A stretch of DNA of 64,000 bases from positions 1 through 64,000 of the forward strand of contig JAHHHP010000016.1 of NCBI GenBank assembly GCA_019359275.1, in the 5' to 3' direction. Below are positions 26,065-34,210 of this stretch, one piece after another. The position numbers and the translations under genes are program-made. The notes below the pieces were generated by a model, which worked only from the letters and a program-made list of their open reading frames with translations, was not told the DNA's origin and did no database searches. Positions within the stretch are counted from its first letter, which is position 1. Each line of letters opens with the position of its first letter. Origin of the DNA: Myxacorys chilensis ATA2-1-KO14. GTDB taxonomy: Bacteria > Cyanobacteriota > Cyanobacteriia > Leptolyngbyales > Leptolyngbyaceae.

Positions 26065-26274
26065 AAACATCGCGTCGTTCGTGACAAACATCGCGTCGTT
26101 CGTGACAAACATCGTTTCGTTGGTGGCAAACATCGCGTCATTCGTAACAAACATCGCGTCGTTCGTAACAAACATCGTTTCGTTGGTGGCAAACGTCGTT
26201 TCGTTCGTGACAAACATCGTTTCGTTGGTGACGAAAAGGTGCTCGTTCGCGACGAAAAGGTACTCATGTGAAAT
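26065..26274. repeat. 21-bp tandem repeat array (heptapeptide MFVTNDA on minus)
   Basis: Eight well-kept 21-bp units start at 26065, 26086, 26107, 26128, 26149, 26170, 26191 and 26212, followed by two degenerate units at 26233 and 26254. Each begins AAACATCG or close variants. The minus strand is open across the array and reads tandem 7-mers such as MFVTNDA and MFVTNET within a 144-residue frame (25879-26313). It lies just after the DUF58 gene. No start signal supports translation. Confidence 0.88.
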
Positions 26275-26330
26275 GGAACACTGAATGCGACAGATGCGAT
26301 CGCCGCTTTGCAAAATGCGCTTGACCTATA

Positions 26331-26870
26331 CTAGTGCGCGGATCTCAGCAGTCTTTGAACCTCTATTTGCACTTGCCCAACTTGAATCACGCCATCGGTG
26401 AGCGTCTGCTCTGTGGTGTAAATGCCCTTGATCGGATTGGCGTAATGATTGACCGACGATCGCTTCAGGTCAATCACTAGGTAATCTAAGATGCCCGCTT
26501 CTGCATAGAGGTCGCGTTTTATTCCCGTATCTTTTGCCTGAGTACTGTAGGCGTACTCCACAATTAATCGAATGTCTTTAGGAGTGGGGTGACAGCTTCG
26601 ATACGATTGCTCACGCACAATCGCGATATCAGGCTGTGGCTCAGAATCAGCGAGTGTGACGGGCTTACCTTGACGTGACCACCATCCGTCACCAAATAGA
26701 CGCTCCAAATAACGAGCGGTTGTTTCACAACTGTCGGCGTGTTCTGGGCCTTCAGGCGGCATTAAAACAAGTTCTCCCCTCAATAGCTCGATCGACTGAT
26801 CATTGAAAATTCCAGCATCAATAGCTTGGTGGTAATGGTCGATCGTCCATTTGTAAGTGGCTAGAGTCAT
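26331..26870 (-). CDS. Uma2-family (DUF820) putative endonuclease
   Basis: 179 residues from the ATG at 26870, preceded by GGAGTGAGG. 'YHQAIDAGIFNDQSIELLRGELVLMPP' and 'PQPDIAIV' with 'LIVEYAYSTQAKD' match the PD-(D/E)XK-like Uma2 fold, expanded in cyanobacteria; the E-x-K core is atypical (VEYA). Their biological role is unsettled. The gene is next to the 21-bp array and a toxin-antitoxin pair. Confidence 0.88.
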   Translation of the reverse strand: MTLATYKWTIDHYHQAIDAGIFNDQSIELLRGELVLMPPEGPEHADSCETTARYLERLFGDGWWSRQGKPVTLADSEPQPDIAIVREQSYRSCHPTPKDIRLIVEYAYSTQAKDTGIKRDLYAEAGILDYLVIDLKRSSVNHYANPIKGIYTTEQTLTDGVIQVGQVQIEVQRLLRSAH

Positions 26871-27108
26871 GCGCCTCACTCCAATCGAGTAATTCTATTT
26901 TGACGCGATATTGCTCATGTCTGAAGCATAAAACATAGGGTCAACAGCTTCAATGCGAATCATTAACGTTATTGAAGCTTGGAAACGGGTAACTACTAAT
27001 TTTTCAGAGATCACTGACTCAGCCATGCGATCGCTGATTAAATCCAAGACTTTTGGACGAGTTAGATTTGTATAATAGAGCAGTCATCCTGGTTTTTAGT
27101 CGTCGCAA

Positions 27109-27354
27109 ATGGCACAGCTAACCTGTAGTGTAGAAGCGTTTTGGGATTCAGAAGTGAACGTTTGGGTTGCAACCAGCGCAGATGTGCCAGGGTTAGCAAC
27201 AGAAGCCCCAACGATCGAAGCACTGATGGAAAAACTACGGGTGATGATTCCAGAACTAATCTTGCTGAATCGTCTCTTACCAGAGCAACTCCCCAGTTCA
27301 GTTAACTTTCGGTTGATCAGCCGTTGGGAAGAGCAGATTGAGGTAGCTTCCTAA
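27109..27354 (+). CDS. DUF1902 antitoxin-like protein
   Basis: 81 residues. 'VEAFWDSEVNVWVATSADVPGLATEAPTIEALMEKL' is the HicB-like/DUF1902 partial RNase H fold that pairs with HicA toxins. Its stop is followed directly by the ATG of hicA (TAAATG), so the two are coupled. Lacks a DNA-binding C-terminus, which DUF1902 antitoxins usually lack as well. Confidence 0.85.
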   Translation: MAQLTCSVEAFWDSEVNVWVATSADVPGLATEAPTIEALMEKLRVMIPELILLNRLLPEQLPSSVNFRLISRWEEQIEVAS

Positions 27355-27552
27355 ATGCCTGCATCGTTGACTCCTAAATTGAAAAAGTTGCTTCTAAAAG
27401 CGGGGTGCTATTTCGAGCGACAGGGCAAAGGCGATCACGAAATTTGGTATAGTCCCATCACTGATTGTCGATTTGTAGTGGATGGGGCAATTCGATCGCG
27501 ACACACGGCGAATGCTGTGCTGAAGCAAGCAGGGTTACTCAAGGCGTTTTAG
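27355..27552 (+). CDS. hicA: HicA-family toxin
   Basis: 65 residues, double-stranded RNA-binding fold mRNA interferase. 'LKKLLLKAGCYFERQGKGDHEIWYSP' carries the catalytic His (GDHEIW) and 'HTANAVLKQAGL' the usual C-terminus. It follows the antitoxin with no gap. The antitoxin-first order is the reverse of the usual hicA-hicB order, as is normal for DUF1902 pairs. Confidence 0.88.
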   Translation: MPASLTPKLKKLLLKAGCYFERQGKGDHEIWYSPITDCRFVVDGAIRSRHTANAVLKQAGLLKAF

Positions 27553-27580
27553 CTTGTCATACACAACGCTGACAAATTAT

Positions 27581-28207
27581 CTATTGACTCAACCATGCGA
27601 TCGCTTGTCGAATCCACACTTCTGCATCATCCGATTTTGACAAGGTAGAACTCTGTCCCACCGCTTGCAAAGCTTGAGTAATCTCGCGATCGGTATAGCC
27701 CAGCGCCAAGAGCGTCATTTCCACATCTTCTTGAATATTTGAGGCAGGCCCTGCACCCGGAGCCAAGACGAGATTTGCCTGCGATCGCCACTCAGAGAGC
27801 TTCGTCTTGAGTTCTAGGGCAATGCGTTCAGCGGTTTTTGCCCCAACGCCCGGCGTGCGAGACAGTAAGCGCGTATTGCCAGATACGATCGCTTGCACCA
27901 GATCTTGCAATCCCAACGTATCAAGCAACGCCACGGCTAATTGCGGGCCGATTCCACTTACACTCACCAATTGCCGAAACAAATCTCGCTCTGCCGACGA
28001 TCCAAATCCAAACAGCGTTACCTGATCTTCTCGCACATTGAGATGCGTAAAGATCTGCGCAGCTTCTCCAATTTCGGGCAAATCCTGCATCAGACGCGGC
28101 ACAATCTGAATGTCATAGCCGATATCATTCACATCTAGTGTCAGAACCACGCGAGAACTGCTGATTTTTTGGATTGTTGCGATCGTACCCTTGAGATAAC
28201 CAATCAT
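27581..28207 (-). CDS. ruvA: Holliday junction branch-migration protein RuvA
   Basis: 208 residues from the ATG at 28207. An N-terminal OB fold (about 1-65, 'MIGYLKGTIATI'), two helix-hairpin-helix motifs ('VSGIGPQLAVALLDTLG' and 'TPGVGAKTAERIALELKTKL'), and a C-terminal RuvB-binding helix bundle. The tetramer binds the junction and loads RuvB. Ten residues upstream in the frame are not part of the family. Confidence 0.95.
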   Translation of the reverse strand: MIGYLKGTIATIQKISSSRVVLTLDVNDIGYDIQIVPRLMQDLPEIGEAAQIFTHLNVREDQVTLFGFGSSAERDLFRQLVSVSGIGPQLAVALLDTLGLQDLVQAIVSGNTRLLSRTPGVGAKTAERIALELKTKLSEWRSQANLVLAPGAGPASNIQEDVEMTLLALGYTDREITQALQAVGQSSTLSKSDDAEVWIRQAIAWLSQ

Positions 28208-28251
28208 GTGAGATAACCAATCATAGGCGGCGTGCAAAGCGGGAGAACCAT

Positions 28252-28998
28252 TTACCGAAAGCCAAAATACTTTAAGCCTTCAAGAATACCAGCCGCGCAA
28301 TGCGCTTTTGCTAAATAGCGTTGAGTACTCGGATGATTGCGATGCCATTGCAGAAGCTCCGGCTGAGCATTACCAACGATAATTCCGCATTCTTCTCCCG
28401 CCGCAAATAGCGCAACATCATTGCCCGAATCCCCGCACACGATCGTTTCTCCCGCCGCAAATCCCAACTGTTCGCGAATAAACGTCATTGCGGCTCCCTT
28501 GTTGGCACTGCGCGGCAAAATATCTAAATCTTTCCCACTGCTGTAAATCAGTTGCACATCTAGACCCCGTTGTTCTAGCGACGATTCCAGTTCGGGAAGC
28601 ACATCTACCGCCGCTTCTTTGGTTAAGAAAAAACTGACCTTGAACGCGCATTGCTCTGTTTTTGGTTGCAAGACCAAATCAGAAAAATGGGCCGTCACGG
28701 CAAAAACAGTGGCGCGATCCCATCCGGCAGACAACTTCTCTGACCAACCCGAATCAGGCGATTCCTGCCCATCATGATAAATTTCCGTGCCAACGGAGGC
28801 AATGAGAATATCGGGGTCAATCAGTCCTGCTTCTGCTTGGAGTTCTCGATACAACGTTGGCGATCGCCCCGTCGAATAGACTAGCGTTGCTCCGTTCGTC
28901 TGTCGCTGCTCGATCACCCACTGATTGAGTTGATCCAAAGCAAAGTCATCTCCGACTAGCGTATGGTCGAGATCCGTTACAAGCAGAAACTTTGGCAC
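28252..28998 (-). CDS. Sucrose-phosphate phosphatase-like HAD hydrolase
   Basis: 248 residues from the GTG at 28998. The start is decided by a near-perfect GGAGGTGATC located just upstream; an earlier TTG at 29013 would place this site inside the gene. HAD motif I is 'LVTDLDHTLVG', motif II the Ser/Thr in 'LVYSTGRS', motif III Lys in 'SANKGAAM' and motif IV 'CGDSGNDVALF'. This is the S6PP family that removes phosphate from sucrose 6-phosphate. Sucrose is a compatible solute in many cyanobacteria. A sucrose-phosphate synthase is not in the window. Confidence 0.9.
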   Translation of the reverse strand: MPKFLLVTDLDHTLVGDDFALDQLNQWVIEQRQTNGATLVYSTGRSPTLYRELQAEAGLIDPDILIASVGTEIYHDGQESPDSGWSEKLSAGWDRATVFAVTAHFSDLVLQPKTEQCAFKVSFFLTKEAAVDVLPELESSLEQRGLDVQLIYSSGKDLDILPRSANKGAAMTFIREQLGFAAGETIVCGDSGNDVALFAAGEECGIIVGNAQPELLQWHRNHPSTQRYLAKAHCAAGILEGLKYFGFR

Positions 28999-29085
28999 AC
29001 TGATCACCTCCAAACATCATTTATGAGTTTATCGATCTGTGGCAAAAATTACCTAATGCCAAGGAAGGAATAAAGAGGGTGAACG

Positions 29086-29679
29086 CTAGAACTGTTGAAT
29101 AACGTGTTCTAAATCATCAGGCGTGTTGCAATTAAACAGGACTTGCGGAGCGCTCACAGGCAGTTCTTGAATACATTGGTTGGATAGCCACTTTTGAAAA
29201 GAGCGTCCGCCTTGATCAATGAAGTGTGCCAATTCGGGTAAGCAAATGCAGCGGTAGAAACCACACAAAGGTTCCCAACCTTTTTCGTGTTTGGGCAGCA
29301 GCGCGACTGCATCATTTGGCACGCCATCAAGTAAGGCTGTCCAACCCTTTAGCTGCGCTTCATCTAAGTGCGGCAGGTCACAGGCTAGCAGGAGAACCCA
29401 TTCCGTTGATAGGTGAGGTATTGCTTGGGCAAATGCGATCGCAGGCCCTCGCGGTTCGATCTCAGCCATAAATTTTGCGTCGAGGGGCAGCAGCGATCGA
29501 TACGCTTCACCTCTGGAGGTGACGACATAGATCTCACGGCTATAGGGTCTCGCGGCATCGTAAACTCGTCGCAGCATCGGCACACCGTTGATCTCGATTT
29601 GCGCCTTGTCCCGACCCATACGCGAACTTTGTCCACCTGCCAGAATGACGGTACTCAGTCCATTAACAATCAATTTCAA
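29086..29679 (-). CDS. mobA: Molybdenum cofactor guanylyltransferase
   Basis: 197 residues. '[27 protein letters not shown]' is the NTP-transferase signature and '[12 protein letters not shown]' holds the metal-binding Asp. The enzyme adds GMP to molybdopterin to form the MGD cofactor used, for instance, by nitrate reductase. The start is a TTG at 29679 (TTG 29673 is an alternative); no ATG is available in frame. It overlaps the upstream gene by 17 bases, implying translational coupling. Confidence 0.9.
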   Translation of the reverse strand: MKLIVNGLSTVILAGGQSSRMGRDKAQIEINGVPMLRRVYDAARPYSREIYVVTSRGEAYRSLLPLDAKFMAEIEPRGPAIAFAQAIPHLSTEWVLLLACDLPHLDEAQLKGWTALLDGVPNDAVALLPKHEKGWEPLCGFYRCICLPELAHFIDQGGRSFQKWLSNQCIQELPVSAPQVLFNCNTPDDLEHVIQQF

Positions 29680-29887
29680 TTCGTTTTAATTTGGAGGATG
29701 CGCCAGATTTGATCGTAATGCACGATTTAGGAACATTGAAGCGATCGGACAACACTTTGATCAGTTCTGCATTCGCTTTGCCATCCACTGGAGGAGATTT
29801 TAGATGCACAATCCAACCTCCGTCTTCTTGCTGTTCAACGTTCTGCTGCTTGGAATTGGGCTTCACCTTTACGCTTAAAATTTTCAT
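29663..29887 (-). CDS. DUF167/YggU-family protein
   Basis: 74 residues from the ATG at 29887. '[13 protein letters not shown]' and '[19 protein letters not shown]' match the YggU/DUF167 fold, whose function is not known. The C-terminus overlaps the 5' end of mobA. An upstream extension to 29908 is not conserved. Confidence 0.88.
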   Translation of the reverse strand: MKILSVKVKPNSKQQNVEQQEDGGWIVHLKSPPVDGKANAELIKVLSDRFNVPKSCITIKSGASSKLKRIEIDC

Positions 29888-29944
29888 TGACAATTGCCCA
29901 CAACCCAAACAGCATGATCCACTTCGTCTCTAAGATGGAATGCA

Positions 29945-30346
29945 TTACGGCAATCTATAACTGGCAACTCGAACCGTTAACTCGCCTCGGCGCGGATTAC
30001 GGCGAAACACAAACGCTCCTTCCTCAGTTTCACCATCCGACAGAAAATCAATCTGCTGATCGCCCGATTCTTCAACCTGACCGTTGACCCGCAACTCTGC
30101 TACAACCTGCACCGACTCCACCGTTTCGCCTCCCGTATTTTTCACTACAAACGGAACATAAAATTGTCCTTGCGCTTCCCGAATTTGCTCGCGTCGCTCC
30201 AGAGTCAACACGGGCGGACGGTCTTGCTCGGTTGTCCAAGCGTAAATAACTAACCCCGCGATCGCGCCCAAAATCGTAGACGCGATTCCAAACGTTGTCC
30301 ATTCTGCGATCGATCGTGAGGGTTTTTCTTGAGAGGAATGGCTCAT
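29945..30346 (-). CDS. TIGR02588-family membrane-anchored protein
   Basis: 133 residues from the ATG at 30346. One membrane helix (about 20-40) follows a short cytosolic N-terminus; the rest is a beta-rich domain ('VPFVVKNTGGETVESVQVVAEL') of the kind assigned to TIGR02588. The start overlaps the stop of the upstream gene (ATGA, 30343-30346), so it is translationally coupled to the TIGR02587 partner. Function is unknown. Confidence 0.85.
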   Translation of the reverse strand: MSHSSQEKPSRSIAEWTTFGIASTILGAIAGLVIYAWTTEQDRPPVLTLERREQIREAQGQFYVPFVVKNTGGETVESVQVVAELRVNGQVEESGDQQIDFLSDGETEEGAFVFRRNPRRGELTVRVASYRLP

Positions 30347-31200
30347 ATTGCTAACCGTCCTGCAGCTCCGCCCACGGTAGCCGGTAAACCTAAAAGAATC
30401 GAATAATTTAGCCACACCTGCCACGGATCGCTAAATTCAAGCTTTTGAAAGAATAGCAGCATCACCGTTGCGGCAATAAGAGACACAAGATAACTCGCGA
30501 TCGTTTCACTTAACGGACGCTGAAAGATACCGCGCTGTTGTTGTCGTTGCTGATAATGTGTAAACCCTGATGCGAACACAATGCAGTATGAAATCAGCAA
30601 CGACGCTATCATCATCGATAACAACGAAAGTCCTGAAACTGCCGCCGCCAGCATTGGAATTTCGTCAGTGGGCGCAATATTAAACGCAATAATAGTTGCT
30701 CCAATCAACGTTGCACTGATATCTGAAAGCGTGGCGCTCAGTTGCTTAGACTGAGAGGAGTCAGATTGCTGATCAAACCGTCCTTCATCTCCTCTAAGAA
30801 ACTGATTCGCTAATGCTACACCCAATGAGAAGGGCATGCCTTCGTAAATCAGTTTGCCCAACGCTTCATGTAGAGGAGTTTGTAGCGTAATTTCTTGTAG
30901 CAATATCAGAATAAATCCGGCACAAACAATACCAATTGCGATCGCTTCAACGCTGTCAATCAATGCATCTGTAGTATGAACAGCGCTGTCGCGGCGAAAG
31001 CCTGCCGTTTGATTCAGAAAAAAGATAATTGCAAACGTGAGTACGAGCGCTAATAGCATTCTCACTGGACCCACAAATGAGCCAATCCACCAAACTTCCA
31101 TGGTGTAGAGCAGTGGCACACCAAACAGAAATCCGCCAGATGCTCCTCGCAACAGATCTTTAAGTTCAGTGCGCCACTGCTCTGCTAAACCCTTTTTCAT
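30343..31200 (-). CDS. TIGR02587-family integral membrane protein
   Basis: 285 residues with six to seven hydrophobic segments, beginning 'ELKDLLRGASGGFLFGVPLLYTMEVWW'. It matches the TIGR02587 family from memory, found in cyanobacteria and a few other bacteria. It forms an overlapping pair with the TIGR02588 gene; the pairing suggests one complex. No function is known. Confidence 0.85.
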   Translation of the reverse strand: MKKGLAEQWRTELKDLLRGASGGFLFGVPLLYTMEVWWIGSFVGPVRMLLALVLTFAIIFFLNQTAGFRRDSAVHTTDALIDSVEAIAIGIVCAGFILILLQEITLQTPLHEALGKLIYEGMPFSLGVALANQFLRGDEGRFDQQSDSSQSKQLSATLSDISATLIGATIIAFNIAPTDEIPMLAAAVSGLSLLSMMIASLLISYCIVFASGFTHYQQRQQQRGIFQRPLSETIASYLVSLIAATVMLLFFQKLEFSDPWQVWLNYSILLGLPATVGGAAGRLAI

Positions 31201-31297
31201 AGCTCACAGCAAAGAAACTAGGATACAAGGGATGCGATCGCGGTTGCCATTCCTCCGGAGGTAGAACGTCACCTTAAATACAACAAGAACTTTAGAT

Positions 31298-31332
31298 ACA
31301 AAAAGATGCGCTCCATTGCCAGGAACGCATCT
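31298..31332 (-). terminator. Intrinsic terminator of rtcB
   Basis: Read on the minus strand, AGATGCG (31332-31326) pairs with CGCATCT (31310-31304) and is followed by a run of five T. It lies 30 bp past the rtcB stop. Confidence 0.85.
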
Positions 31333-31363
31333 CTAAATTGATTTGATAAGTTAGCGATTTGAC

Positions 31364-32545
31364 TTAACCTTTCACACAAACCACTTGTTTTAGCGTTGCT
31401 ACAACTTCCACCAAATCAGCCTGGTTTGCCATCACCGATTCGATCGACTTGTAAGCCGCTGGAATTTCGTCTAGCACGCCTCCATCTTTACGGCACTCAA
31501 CCCCTTCTGTTTGCTGAATCAAATCATCCAAGGTGTAAGCGTTCTTAGCTTTGTTGCGAGACATCAATCGTCCCGCCCCGTGAGAACACGAGCAGTAGCT
31601 TTCGTGATTGCCCTTGCCCTTGACAATGTAAGACTTTGCGCCCATCGATCCAGGAATGATGCCGTAATCGGTCTCACGGGCACGCACTGCCCCTTTACGC
31701 GTCACATACACCTCTTCACCAAAATGAATTTCCTTTTCGGCATAGTTGTGATGACAGTTCACCGACATAAGCGGCTTGATCGGCTTCCCGCCCGCAAGAT
31801 GCTTTTCAATGACCTTTTGAAAGCGACTCATCATCACTTCTCGGTTAAATTGTGCATACTCTTGCGCCCACTGCAAATCACGCCAATAGGCTTCAAATTC
31901 AGCAGTTCCCGCCGTAAAGTAAGCCAAGTCAGGATCAGGCAATTTCTCACCCGCCAACTTTGCCAAATTCTTTCCGGTATTGATGTGGTTTTGCGCCAGC
32001 ATATTGCCAATGTTGCGTGACCCGGAATGCAGCATCAGCCACACTTGATTCTCGGTATCGATGCACACTTCGATAAAGTGGTTTCCGCCGCCAAGAGACC
32101 CCATTTGCTTCAGGGCTTTGTTCTCTAAATGCTGCACACCTGAATGCAGATGCTTAAAGTCGTGCCATCCCTGCCAGTTCAACGCCTTTTTGTCAGCTTC
32201 CTTGTTTTCGTTAAAGCCAACCGGAATGATCGCTTCAATATCCTGACGAATTTTCTTCAGTTTACCTTCAAGTTGGTCTGCCACAAATGGCGTCTTTATG
32301 GCACACATTCCGCAGCCAATATCGACCCCTACAGCCGCAGGCAGAATCGCATCTTTCGTCGCGACAACAGAACCAACCAGCGCTCCTTTGCCCAAGTGAA
32401 CATCAGGCATCAGCGCAACGTGTTTAAACACAAAGGGCAAGGAGGCAACGTTTTTCGCCATTTTGATTTCTTGCGAGCCGAGGTCGTGATTTGCCCACGA
32501 TAAAACAGGCGTTGATGTAGAAAGATTGAGTGCTTCGTAAGGCAT
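31364..32545 (-). CDS. rtcB: RtcB-family RNA ligase
   Basis: 393 residues from the ATG at 32545, with GGAGG nine bases upstream (the frame stays open to 32641 without a site). RtcB joins 2',3'-cyclic phosphate or 3'-phosphate RNA ends to 5'-OH ends using GTP and Mn2+. Metal-site motifs 'MPDVHLGKG', 'VGVDIGCGMCA' and 'GSLGGGNHFIEV' are present, and the guanylylated His is in the region 'YCSCSHGAGRLMSR'. There is no archease nearby. In bacteria it acts in RNA repair. The promoter carries a strong palindrome. Confidence 0.95.
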   Translation of the reverse strand: MPYEALNLSTSTPVLSWANHDLGSQEIKMAKNVASLPFVFKHVALMPDVHLGKGALVGSVVATKDAILPAAVGVDIGCGMCAIKTPFVADQLEGKLKKIRQDIEAIIPVGFNENKEADKKALNWQGWHDFKHLHSGVQHLENKALKQMGSLGGGNHFIEVCIDTENQVWLMLHSGSRNIGNMLAQNHINTGKNLAKLAGEKLPDPDLAYFTAGTAEFEAYWRDLQWAQEYAQFNREVMMSRFQKVIEKHLAGGKPIKPLMSVNCHHNYAEKEIHFGEEVYVTRKGAVRARETDYGIIPGSMGAKSYIVKGKGNHESYCSCSHGAGRLMSRNKAKNAYTLDDLIQQTEGVECRKDGGVLDEIPAAYKSIESVMANQADLVEVVATLKQVVCVKG

Positions 32546-32604
32546 GATGATTGCCTCCTTCGTAGAGTATCGATAACGGTTTGATGATGCCCATTGCCTC
32601 ACCG

Positions 32605-32642
32605 TAGTATACATACTACATATATAATACAAGACTGTCAAG
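32605..32642 (-). promoter_or_regulatory. rtcB promoter with overlapping palindromic operator
   Basis: On the minus strand TTGACA (32642-32637) and TAGTAT (32619-32614) are 17 bp apart, a good sigma-70 pair. The -10 box is embedded in a perfect palindrome, GTAGTAT-AC-ATACTAC (32605-32620). The position suggests repression by a dimeric regulator; the TAGTA/TACTA half-sites recall BlaI/MecI-type operators, but the identity is unknown. Confidence 0.65.
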
Positions 32643-32706
32643 CTACGGCTGCGTAAGAATAGAGATGACTACGAATTAGAGATGTCTATCTGTAACAGAT
32701 CAACTT

Positions 32707-33015
32707 ATGGTGATTGAATGGCTCAAAGTTAAAGTGCCGATCGCATTACGCGAAACTTATATTAAAAAGGACGCAGAAATCTGGACAGCAGCTTTAGCAA
32801 AATATCCAGGCTATGCGGGTAAAGAAATTTGGTTTAACCCAAAGGACGAAACAGAACTAATCATGGTGATTTATTGGCAAAGTAAAGAAGCGTGGAAATC
32901 GATTGCGGCAGACGTACTACAAGAAATTGATCGCAAGTTCATCGAAGCAATGGGACAGTCGTTTCCCTTTCTCGAAGAAGCTGAATATCAAGTCCGCAAA
33001 TTTGGCAACCGTTAA
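32707..33015 (+). CDS. TIGR03792-family protein (dimeric alpha-beta barrel type)
   Basis: 102 residues. 'VIEWLKVKVP..LRE.YI..DAEIWTAALAKYPGYAGKEIW' matches the cyanobacterial TIGR03792 family, a small ferredoxin-like fold of unknown function. It is divergent from rtcB with a 160-bp spacer that holds the rtcB operator, so the same regulator may also affect it. Confidence 0.85.
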   Translation: MVIEWLKVKVPIALRETYIKKDAEIWTAALAKYPGYAGKEIWFNPKDETELIMVIYWQSKEAWKSIAADVLQEIDRKFIEAMGQSFPFLEEAEYQVRKFGNR

Positions 33016-33046
33016 AAAACTCCCCACATCTAACCCTTGACCCGTT

Positions 33047-33406
33047 ATGTTGTCTTGTCCTAAGTGCCATCAACCGATTAAAAATCGAGATGCGATCGCA
33101 TGTCCTCGCTGCCGCACCCCATTAAAGGCGCACGGTCACGCGGGCATTCCGCTCCATCGCGCTACAGGTAATGAGCCACTCTGTAGAACCTGTACCTATC
33201 ACGCGGATGACACCTGCAACTATCCACAGCGCCCCGATGCGTGGGAATGCACGATGTATCGCGATCGCCGCGTCGCTACGGTCAGTACTCCAACGAACTA
33301 CGAAACGAGTTCATCGCCGCAAGCTTGGATTCGCCGCAATGGAGTTTGGATTGCGATCGTAGGGCTGCTAGTTCTGAGCTTTTTATTCGCCGCCTCAAAA
33401 CGCTAA
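33047..33406 (+). CDS. Zinc-ribbon membrane protein
   Basis: 119 residues. An N-terminal rubredoxin-like zinc ribbon (CPKC at 4-7 and CPRC at about 19-22), a second Cys-rich segment ('LCRTCTYHADDTCNYP', 'WECTMY'), and one C-terminal membrane helix (about 95-115). A conserved cyanobacterial type of unknown function; the helix implies membrane tethering with the zinc domain in the cytosol. Confidence 0.8.
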   Translation: MLSCPKCHQPIKNRDAIACPRCRTPLKAHGHAGIPLHRATGNEPLCRTCTYHADDTCNYPQRPDAWECTMYRDRRVATVSTPTNYETSSSPQAWIRRNGVWIAIVGLLVLSFLFAASKR

Positions 33407-33407
33407 C

Positions 33408-34079
33408 CTAAACAAAGTGATAGGGCGGCAGCGCCTCACCCAACGTTAATTCCCAGCTAGAGCAGAGATTTTGCCACCCTTCTAGCCGCGAATAAAGCGT
33501 GTCTTCAGCTTCCCGGTTCACGAGTAAATAAAGCTTCTCGCCTTCAGACTGAGACTCTTTCAGAATGTGGTTAGGATAGGCCAACGCGATCGCATTGAGT
33601 ACCGTCTTCAATTCCTGCTGCTGTTGAGTGCGTTGGTCTAACTGCTGCTGATAGCGCTGTTTCTTGGCCAAAAGATACTCTTTTCCTCGCAACTCCGACT
33701 CTAACTGGGGCTGCGAGTTGTCGATGGGCATCAGCATGAGGCGATACTCGGCTTTTCCTTCAAACTGATTTAGCTTTGCCAGATACTTATCTTGATGTAA
33801 TTCGAGATGTTCGAGCAAATTTTCGGGTGAGACAAACCACGTCCCAAACCGTAAGGGAAGAATTGCAGTCGTCCAGAACAAGTCGCAGATAATGCGATCG
33901 TGGGTCAAGACCGCTTGAACGAGTCGATGATCATTTTGCTGAATTTCATCTAAATCTAGGTTCGGTTCCACCAGCGCCGAAAGAGTCGGTGTTCCTATAA
34001 TTTCGACCTGTCCGGCAATTCCATCTTGCTCGAACTGCAAATCTGTTTGAGGCGTTTTGAAAAAGGCGTAGGTATACAT
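33408..34079 (-). CDS. GvpL/GvpF-family protein (isolated)
   Basis: 223 residues from the ATG at 34079. The N-terminal 'YTYAFF', 'GTPTLSALVEPN' and 'DHRLVQAVLTHDRIICDLFWTTAILPLRFGTWF' region matches the GvpF/GvpL fold of gas-vesicle accessory proteins, with the helical coiled-coil segment at about 130-165 ('RYQQQLDQRTQQQQ'). There is no gvpA or other gas vesicle gene in the window, so it is an orphan member. It may serve elsewhere-encoded gas vesicles or another role. Confidence 0.85.
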   Translation of the reverse strand: MYTYAFFKTPQTDLQFEQDGIAGQVEIIGTPTLSALVEPNLDLDEIQQNDHRLVQAVLTHDRIICDLFWTTAILPLRFGTWFVSPENLLEHLELHQDKYLAKLNQFEGKAEYRLMLMPIDNSQPQLESELRGKEYLLAKKQRYQQQLDQRTQQQQELKTVLNAIALAYPNHILKESQSEGEKLYLLVNREAEDTLYSRLEGWQNLCSSWELTLGEALPPYHFV

Positions 34080-34210
34080 CCCCGGTCTATTTGACAGCAC
34101 CTATTCGAGTCTAGGCGATAGTTCAGAAATCTAGGAAATCTTGATCGCAAAACTTTGAAGTCCAATCGATCTAATTGCCAGAATCAAATCCAAAATCAAA
34201 AAATTCAGAA

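Noticed and set aside
26065..26274. CRISPR array
   Set aside because: Units are contiguous 21-bp repeats with no unique spacers, and no cas genes are in the window.
25879..26313. 144-residue minus-strand frame across the 26-kb array
   Set aside because: It runs into the DUF58 gene antisense and has no ribosome binding site. Kept as a repeat feature and a finding, not a gene.
31511..32020. 169-residue plus-strand frame inside rtcB
   Set aside because: Antisense shadow of a highly conserved gene.
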